64,000 bases of DNA from Vitellaria paradoxa (taxonomy: Eukaryota > Streptophyta > Magnoliopsida > Ericales > Sapotaceae), in NCBI GenBank assembly GCA_019916065.1, contig CM034233.1, forward strand, positions 13,597,573-13,661,572. Direction: 5' to 3'. The notes below the pieces were generated by a model that made no database searches, had not been told where the DNA came from, and saw nothing but the letters and a program-made list of their open reading frames with translations. Shown here piece after piece: positions 57,701 to 64,000 of the stretch. Positions within the stretch are counted from its first letter, which is position 1. The number at the start of each line of letters is the position of its first letter. The position numbers and the translations under genes were made by a program.

Positions 57701-58837
57701 AAAATTAATTTTAAAATAAAAATAAAATCTCAAAAAAATCTTGAAACACAATTAGTGCAAAATATGAAAAATCATATCACATTAAAATGCAATTAAATCA
57801 TAACCGCCCATTGATACTTTTCATTCCTCCAGTAAATTTTTCCGCTGCAATATCCGAGAAGCCTAATATCTTTAATGAGGGCCCGGAGCTGGAACCTTAA
57901 ATATGTTAACACGTAGTACTATTTACTATTGTAGCGTGCTATTAAGATTAGTCTTGATGCTAAGTCCTCTTTTCCCTCCAACTTCTTTCGCATGTTATAA
58001 ACATATGACTAAAACTAGGAGGGATATGCTTGTTTGGTCGGTGAGAAGACTGACATTGGACAAAGGCATTACGGAAATATTGAAAAGAGAATTTCCGCAT
58101 ATTAGACACATGTGTCGGTCAGTTGAGATAGGAATAAACAGTTATAAGCATATATATATATATGTATGTATGTATGTATCTAACGAAGACGTGATCTAGA
58201 GTACGATTTCCGCGAAAGAGACCTCTTTATAGAAAGCAACATACACCGAATTTGGCCAAATCTTGAAATAGAAGGGAGACTGAATTAATTGTGTTTTTGA
58301 AAATAACACGGAACTAACGTTATCTCTTTATGACATGGAAGAATAAAAGGGAAAAAGAAAAGAAAAAGAAAAAAAAAAAGAGAGTTGATTAAGTAGAAAA
58401 GTCGGAGAAGAAATCTCAAGATAAATAAGAAAAAAACCAATTTGGGCAAAAAGGAGAGGGAGAGTTGGGGGTGGATAAAAACTAGCTAGTAATTGGGTGT
58501 GTGACACTAGTTTGTGAGATGGGGTGAAAACGAAGCTAAAACCTAAAACATATGATATTCAAAACTTCACATACACACACATATATATCTATATAAAACA
58601 ATAGAACTCGAAACTATGTAACTATATATGTTGCTTGCTCCATAGATATATATATATATATATATTAAGGTTTTTTGAGGCAGGGTCATGCCAAGTACCT
58701 TGATCTTGCATGACTTGGGACGGATCATGCTGCTGGCCCGTGGTAGATTCAGAGACTGCTGCCGGTGCACTTGATTGCACCATAGCTCGGTCATCTTCTT
58801 GGCTGGTTCCAATGATACGAGTAAGGGCAGAAACCAT
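54770..58837 (-). CDS. ERF113: AP2/ERF transcription factor, ERF group X (RAP2.6L/ERF113-like)
   Basis: An ethylene-response-factor DNA-binding protein. Exon 2 (54770-55431) carries the whole AP2 domain, [20 protein letters not shown] through [10 protein letters not shown], with the Ala and Asp (WAAEIRDP) of the GCC-box-binding ERF type. Exon 1 ends at 58699, CAAG|GTACTT. The two join through a split GGG codon with GT-AG signals, leaving a 3,267-bp intron. Starting at the ATG at 58837 (context ACCATGG; protein begins [10 protein letters not shown], like Arabidopsis RAP2.6L, which starts MVSALSRVIE) the product is 266 residues. The AP2 domain spans about 53-110, followed by a His/Pro-rich stretch, [15 protein letters not shown] and a Ser-rich tail. 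The frame stays open upstream to about 58987 and encodes HGKRPLP-like family text but has no ATG. RAP2.6L and relatives act in wounding, abscisic acid and regeneration responses. Confidence 0.87.
56623..56845. mobile_element. Family-A MITE in ERF intron
   Basis: The left GGTATGTTTGGACTAAGGAT and the right end (other strand ATCTTGTTTGGTCTATGATG) are inverted repeats. The inner text GAAACATAAAATTTCAAATG and GATTAAAAGATATAAAA is the reverse complement of the interior at 18126-18420. Confidence 0.65.
57418..57582. mobile_element. Family-B MITE-like segment in ERF intron
   Basis: It begins GGAGGCATTTAGAATAATAA and contains AGTGAAATAAAATAAGATAA, TTTATAGATTCGTTGTTTGT and a closing CCGTACTAAACGGACC. 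The first half is closely similar to 52305-52430, which starts GGGGGCATTTAGAGTAAAAA. Confidence 0.55.
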
Positions 58838-59260
58838 GGTGGGGGTGTCTTTTTCAGCCAGAACAGATGCATAAGCAGGAGGGAAGCCATGGACGTGCTG
58901 CTGATCTTCTTCTTTCTCCTCCGGTGCTTCGATAGGAAGTGGCCGCTTTCCATGCCTTCGATCCACCTTTCCTTTGAGATCGACGCTGTTTACTTCTTAA
59001 GGTTTCAACCTCGGATTTTGTTGCAAATTACAAGCAATTGCACTATTGTCTCTCGATCAGCTCCTATGAGAGGAGCTAATTGAGTAGATCTCTTGTCTTA
59101 GTAGTAGTGGTGTGATTAAAATTAAGATTAACATAGCATACATAGATTCCAAGGATTGTATCAAAGAGATAGTGTTTGAAAACCAGTAGTGAGGAGTGAG
59201 GGGGAGAGAGAAAGAGGAAGAGGATGCAGGGTTGGATCCCAAGGCTTTTTATTGGTGAGG
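58838..59260 (-). promoter_or_regulatory. ERF 5' leader and core promoter region
   Basis: On the minus strand a TATA-like AATAAAAAG (about 59250) is followed by a pyrimidine-rich stretch (CCTCTTCCTCTTTCTCTCTC) suited to a transcription start near 59215. The leader then contains an upstream open reading frame (59057-59143) and an ATG at 58953 that is out of frame with the main protein. Assignment is by position and composition only. Confidence 0.4.
59057..59143 (-). other. Upstream open reading frame in the ERF leader (28 codons)
   Basis: ATG at 59143 opens a 28-codon frame (MYAMLILILITPLLLRQEIY, then SISSSHRS) ending in TGA, in the presumed leader of the ERF mRNA. It has a strongly hydrophobic first half. 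It could lower translation of the downstream frame. There is no evidence of conservation from this sequence alone. Confidence 0.4.
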
Positions 59261-60005
59261 TGAGGGTTAGTTTATCTTCATTTTTTTTTTTTTTTACACT
59301 TAGAAAAAGAAAAAAACAACTAAAAGATATCCCCAAAAATAAAATAAAATAAATGTACAGTTAGCCAAATAAAACTACCCTTTAGTGCTGAATCCTCTTT
59401 TAAGTCTTTATTGAGAACTAATCACAAATGACGAACTGCCCCCCAACACAGTTAATAAAATAAACCCATTTAATAACCATTTTTTTTTTAAATATGAAAT
59501 TAAATATGTATAGAGACAAACATACTAGGTACAATCAATTAACAGGCATTCCTCAAGCACAATAAGAATAAATACAAATAATCAAAAGGCATTCCTCATG
59601 CACAATAGAAACTGGCATGGAATATATCTACTAGGTAGAAGGTATGGGTTATCCAAGCAAGCCACAAAACAAAGGAAGGCAAACAATAGCTAATTAGTCC
59701 AAGAAAGTCAAAGCTAAACTGACGGACTCTCTGTTGAACAAAGGCAACTAGCTAGGCAAGTGGCATGGTTAACAATTATCAACACAACTTGTAATGCATC
59801 AGAACCAAGGCTAGCTACACAAGATGAACGTCTTCCCAACATATACATATATTCCCTGCATCTGAACCTGAGTCACAATTATACCAACCACAACAACGTA
59901 AATTTCTGGGGAGGTGGAAAATATTTTAAAGTTATTTGTGAAAATATTGTTATTAGACTATATATCTTAAATCATGTTAATAATCTAATATAATACAAAT
60001 TTAAC
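59261..60005. other. Upstream flank of ERF gene
   Basis: Sequence upstream of the ERF leader. It has two related pieces: ATCAATTAACAGGCATTCCTC (about 59535) and ATAATCAAAAGGCATTCCTC (about 59578), each followed by a CACAAT(A)AGAA-type string. Otherwise nothing is recognised. Confidence 0.5.
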
Positions 60006-60625
60006 TAGGGATGTCAACGGAGCGAGTATGAGACGGGTATGACCTTTCCCGTCCCCGTTCCCGTTTAGCAGTACTCTTACCCGTCCCCGTCCCCATCGCC
60101 GTTTTGGGGAAAAAAAATTTTCCCATACCCATCCCCACAAAATAATGAATTCCCCATCCCCATTTACCCGCCAAATATATTAACTATTACAAATTATATA
60201 TTATATGCATAAAATAAATATTTAAAATTATTATATATATTAAATAAAAATATATATTACATATATATATTAAATAAAAATTAAAAATATATATATAATA
60301 TTTGACTTTGACTAATGCACTTAACCAAAGATGAAGTGGTCTTTATTTATAACCTCACAAGACCTTCACTTTTTTGTAAGAAACCGATGTGGGACTTCTA
60401 AAGGAGTCACAACACCAACAAAATTAACAAATAAATATTTAAACGGGTACGGGGCGGGGTGGGGGCTATCGTACCCGTTCCCGTCCCCGTACCTGTGCGG
60501 GTAACATTTCAAATCTCCATACCCGTCCCCGTCCCCGCTATTAACATCCCCATACCCTTCTCGAACGAGGCGGGTGAAGCGGGTACCCACCGGGTATGGG
60601 TATATTTGACATCCCTAAATTTAAC
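59998..60625. mobile_element. Non-autonomous hAT transposon, 612 bp, perfect 8-bp target duplication
   Basis: The element (60006-60617) begins TAGGGATGTCAA and ends TTGACATCCCTA, a perfect 12-bp terminal inverted repeat. It is flanked by perfect 8-bp duplications AATTTAAC (59998-60005 and 60618-60625), the hAT signature. The subterminal zones are packed with CCCGTCCCCGTTCCCG-like and GGGTACGGGG-like motifs, which hAT transposases commonly use as binding sites. The centre is AT-rich, has no transposase frame and contains a stretch (about 60335-60420) with TGTGGGACTTCTAAAGGAGT. Confidence 0.93.
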
Positions 60626-62549
60626 ATTTAATGTTCAAACACTAAATACATAAAAATAAATAACAAATTTCAGCCTGCTAATGAAAAATTTATACATTAG
60701 TTGATTCATATAACAAATGACTCAAATCCTTCAAACAATAGTAAAATAACATATTATAGACTTACTAAAATAATTAAAAAAAACTACATAAAAAAATAAA
60801 ACACGCGTTAATATTTAAAACATAAAAATAAAACAAAAACAAAAAAAAAATGAGAATACATATCAAGTAATTGATGTAACGAATATTTTGACATTAGCAT
60901 TAATTATTTGATGTTATCATTTTTTTTAAAAAAAATGTTATTTTATCACTATAACAACCTCCTCTGAAAAGGAATAGTGAAAAGTCATATCACTTGGAAT
61001 GGAACTGATTGATTATTTAAATAATTTTGTGAATAATAATTTTATTATTAATTTCAATGGTTTGTTAGCTGTAATTCCTTTATGTTATACATTATATATT
61101 TATTTAGTGGGAATAACTTTTCTATATCTTGTTAATTTGTTGTTGTGATTTTTTGTAGTATATTTAAATTTATAATTGATATAAAATAGATATATGCAAA
61201 ATGTAATATAACATTAATGCAACAATCGTATAATGTTTACATATTAAAAAAAATCAAAATACCTAAGTAAAATCGTTCACTATACACTTATAAAAAAAAA
61301 AATTGTGAAATGTATCGATTTTTTCTTAAAAAAAATAAAGTAAAATCAGAACACGAAAAAGGCCAACAAAATGGAACATCTCAGGTCGTCAAAAACTCCA
61401 TAAAATTTAAAAAAAATATAATATATAATATTTAGATGCTTAAAATTTCAAATACCTCTAACAATAGTAAAAGAATTCATTATAGACTTATTAAAAATAA
61501 AAATAATAATAATAGAACATGCGATATGTGTCAATGCTTCAAACAAAAAATGAAAAATATATTGGATTGCTAACTATCTATGAAATTGTAAAAATAATAT
61601 TTAATGTCGAAACACTAAGAAAAGAAAAAAAAATGAATACTTCTAACAACAATAAAATGAACTGTCATTAATTTATAAAAAAATAAAAAATATATTCCAA
61701 ATAAAAATTATAACCAAAAAAAAAAAAAAAACCATATATATATCGAACTCATTTTAATACAGAAACATAAATGTTCTCTCGTTTTATCTTGGAGCCTTTG
61801 AGTCAGCTTACAAGGGTGAGTATTCTTCCCGCATGTGTTTCCTTTGAATGGTTATTAATTGAATTAATTATATGATATTTAAGTTTTTTTATTTTATTGT
61901 ACATATTTAGTTAACTCTTTTTTTTTCGAACTAATTTGTGTACACCTCGACTAATCTCTGAAAGATCTAAAGTTAACGACCGGTGAACTTCCAGTAACCC
62001 TAAAAATGTTCGAATTTGTGATCACTGCGAAACAATAACAAAATCTTACTAATCATATTTAGTTAACCTTTTATGAATAGCCATGCATGCATGCATATCA
62101 TATAACTTAATAATAAATATATCTTACTTAATTTGGTGAACGTATGTATAAAATGAGTAAATATAATTAATAAGTACAATGTTAATATTATTTAGCTTCC
62201 TTTATCATTATAATTAATGTGTGATTTCAATTTTTTTTGTTTAAAAGGTAAGAAATAATTAAATTAATAAACATAAAATACAAAATCACCTTAACATACT
62301 CCTGATAATACATTATGCGCACAAACCATTTACTACTCAAAGTAAAAATAACGAGCAAAATAAACTAGAATAATGAGTAAAAAATCAACTAAATAGGATT
62401 TGATTTCAATTTAGTAACTTAAATAAAAATTATATAATCTGTACAATAAATTTACTCATTTGACGAGACATTTCTCCCAGTGAATGATCCTCGGTGGTTG
62501 GGGGCCTGAGCGGCTTGAAATCCAAACCCGTATATACATATAGGCTCTG

Positions 62550-62697
62550 TTAGGTATGTAAAAAAATATTAAAAATTTTTATAAATCTCTGTTAATTTTA
62601 TATCATATTAATTTTTTTCTTTCACTGTACGTATTACGAACTCTTAATTTATCTCAATTTATCTCACTTTTTCTTACTCCAAACACACCTATACATA
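62550..62697. mobile_element. Family-B MITE-like segment
   Basis: It carries AAATCTCTGTTAATTTTATA, TTTCACTGTACGTATTACGA, AATTTATCTCAATTTATCTC and TTACTCCAAACACACCT. It is closely similar to 20455-20593 over its full length. Confidence 0.6.
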
Positions 62698-62807
62698 CAT
62701 ATATATTATATTTGGTAAAAATATATCAATTATATTTTTTTAAATAGAGAATTAATTATTTTTTAAATAAATAGGGTATTAATTATTTTTTAAATATAGA
62801 ATTAATC

Positions 62808-64000
62808 ATCAACATTTTGCCACAATTAGAACAACAACCGACTATCACAGCTTTCCTTTTCATCTTTATTATCTACAAATGATATGTGTATTAATATAAC
62901 AACATAACTTATTAATTTGATATTTTTTATATTTTTAACCATTAAATTTATTTTTAATGGTCATAATAATTTTTTTCTTTTTCCTTAAGTTGTCGTTTTA
63001 GTCACATCATATGAAAATATAATCTTTTACTCTTTTCATATATTTTTTAAATATAAAAAAAATTTAAATTAATATTTTAAAAAATATAATAATATTTTTA
63101 ATAAATAATAAAACTTTACATAACAAATTCGGTTACTTGATATGACGTTTGTCCTTCGTGGCTTGGGCGGCGTTTCAATTGTAACGTGCTTCAGCCCTGG
63201 GGGTTGTCCTTTGTGGCACGGCTCCGGGGAGTTTCAATTTAAATTTTGAAATTTTTTTTTTAAATTTTAAATTTTGAAATTTAGGAGGGCGTTTAAAGCC
63301 CAAAAAATTACAAAAGAATTCAAAAAAAACTTCAAAAACTGCCACGTTTTCAAACTCCAAAAAATTTTAAAATCCGTTAGAACGGACCAAAATGATATAT
63401 TCCAACGAATTTTGTTAGATTTTAAAAAAGGTTGATCTGATATTTGTACAAAAAATTATAAAAAATTCTAAAAATTTTTAAAATCCTCCACTAAAATTTT
63501 ACCACATGTTACTTTATATAATTTTTAACAACTTTATATCAAATCAAACATAAACATTCAACAATTATTTCACAATAATTTTTTACACTCCAAAATCCAA
63601 CAAAATTCAGTTTTGGAAACTTTTGGTTTTTATGGGACTCCAAACGCACCCTTAAACTATATTATATTTTTTATATTTAAAATAAATAAAAAATTAATTT
63701 TTTAACATTTTACCATATGTCTTCAAAGATTCGCCACTGTTAGATCAACAACTATTAATCCACGTAAAACTCAAATTAATGAATATAAATTGACAATCCT
63801 GATTGTCACAACTTTTCCTTTCTATCTATATTATCTATAAATGTTATATGTATCTATACAACAATATAAGTTATTAATTTGATATTTGTATATTTTTAGC
63901 CATTAAATTTATTCAATGATTATAATTATTTCTTTTTCATATATTTTTTGAATTTGAAATTAATATTTTAAAAATTTTGATAATATTTGTAATAAATAAT
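62808..64000. repeat. Dispersed direct duplication of about 300 bp (900 bp apart)
   Basis: 62808-63113 and 63711-64000 share, in order, TTCCTTT.(A/T)TCT.TATTATCTA.AAATG.TATGTAT, ACTTATTAATTTGATATTT, TTTAACCATTAAATTTATT-like, TTTTTCATATATTTTTT and AATATTTTTAATAAATAAT-like strings. The second copy is cut by the window edge. Confidence 0.75.

Larger units (their letters stand above)
60626..64000. other. Gene-free AT-rich region to window end
   Basis: No gene was found. Contents are a family-B MITE-like segment (62550-62697), an about 300-bp dispersed direct duplication (62808-63113 and 63711-64000) and between them a MITE-like element at about 63283-63653, with left AGGGCGTTTAAAGCCC and right GGGACTCCAAACGCACCCT. 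A small GC-richer patch lies at 63140-63235. Confidence 0.55.

Noticed and set aside
58567..58953. Alternative minus-strand frame starting MESGHFLSKH in ERF exon 1
   Set aside because: Out of frame with the AP2 domain. The overlapping frame carries the conserved MVSAL and HGKRPLP text and splices in phase.
1..64000. MicroRNA precursors, rRNA genes, large plastid or mitochondrial insertions
   Set aside because: I looked for mature sequences of well-known plant microRNA families and for rRNA or organellar genes. Apart from the short tRNA-like relic at 25195-25269, none was seen by eye. A covariance-model search would be needed to exclude them fully.

Overview
This is a 64 kb piece of an AT-rich flowering-plant nuclear genome, almost certainly a eudicot. 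The genes have GT-AG introns, carry plastid or mitochondrial targeting sequences, and belong to plant-only families (NEF1, NPF transporter, ERF group X). The rest is dominated by plant transposons. The sequence does not identify the species. Coding exons were assembled by hand from splice signals and reading phase. All complete gene models close in frame.

Left arm (1-27 kb), gene-rich: the last exon of NEF1 (+, 823-2172), then four genes on the minus strand. These are an NPF6.1-type proton-coupled transporter (3380-5730, 4 exons), plastid transaldolase (10037-14544, 7 exons), the mitochondrial Rieske iron-sulfur subunit of complex III (16875-20270, 2 exons) and a plastid-targeted DUF2301-like membrane protein (22597-26951, 5 exons). 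From memory, Arabidopsis At5g13390-At5g13430 holds NEF1, NPF6.1, transaldolase and Rieske in the same order, so this looks like an ancient conserved block. Introns and spacers hold MITEs, a retroposon with a 16-bp target duplication, and a truncated LINE with an 18-bp target duplication lying 25 bp from a splice donor.

Middle (28.3-50.7 kb): one degenerate Ty3/gypsy LTR retrotransposon on the minus strand, about 22.4 kb from LTR to LTR, with near-matching 5-bp target duplications, a recognisable primer-binding site and a polypurine tract. Its pol gene is split by the remains of a CACTA (En/Spm) element. That element's TNP2-type transposase is broken into two convergent halves by an internal inversion. 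The CACTA block itself contains a 1.73 kb solo LTR with perfect 5-bp target duplications and two satellite-like arrays. The 3' non-coding part of the gypsy element holds four further tandem arrays.

Right arm (50.7-64 kb): an ERF group X gene (RAP2.6L/ERF113-like, minus strand, 54770-58837) with a 3.3 kb intron, followed by a gene-free stretch. The latter holds a 612-bp non-autonomous hAT element with perfect 8-bp target duplications and a dispersed direct duplication. The ERF first exon appears to have lost its ancestral start codon (ATG to GTG). No bacterial-type system, CRISPR array or previously unknown gene cassette is visible. The notable material is the scrambled nested transposon block and the retained gene order.
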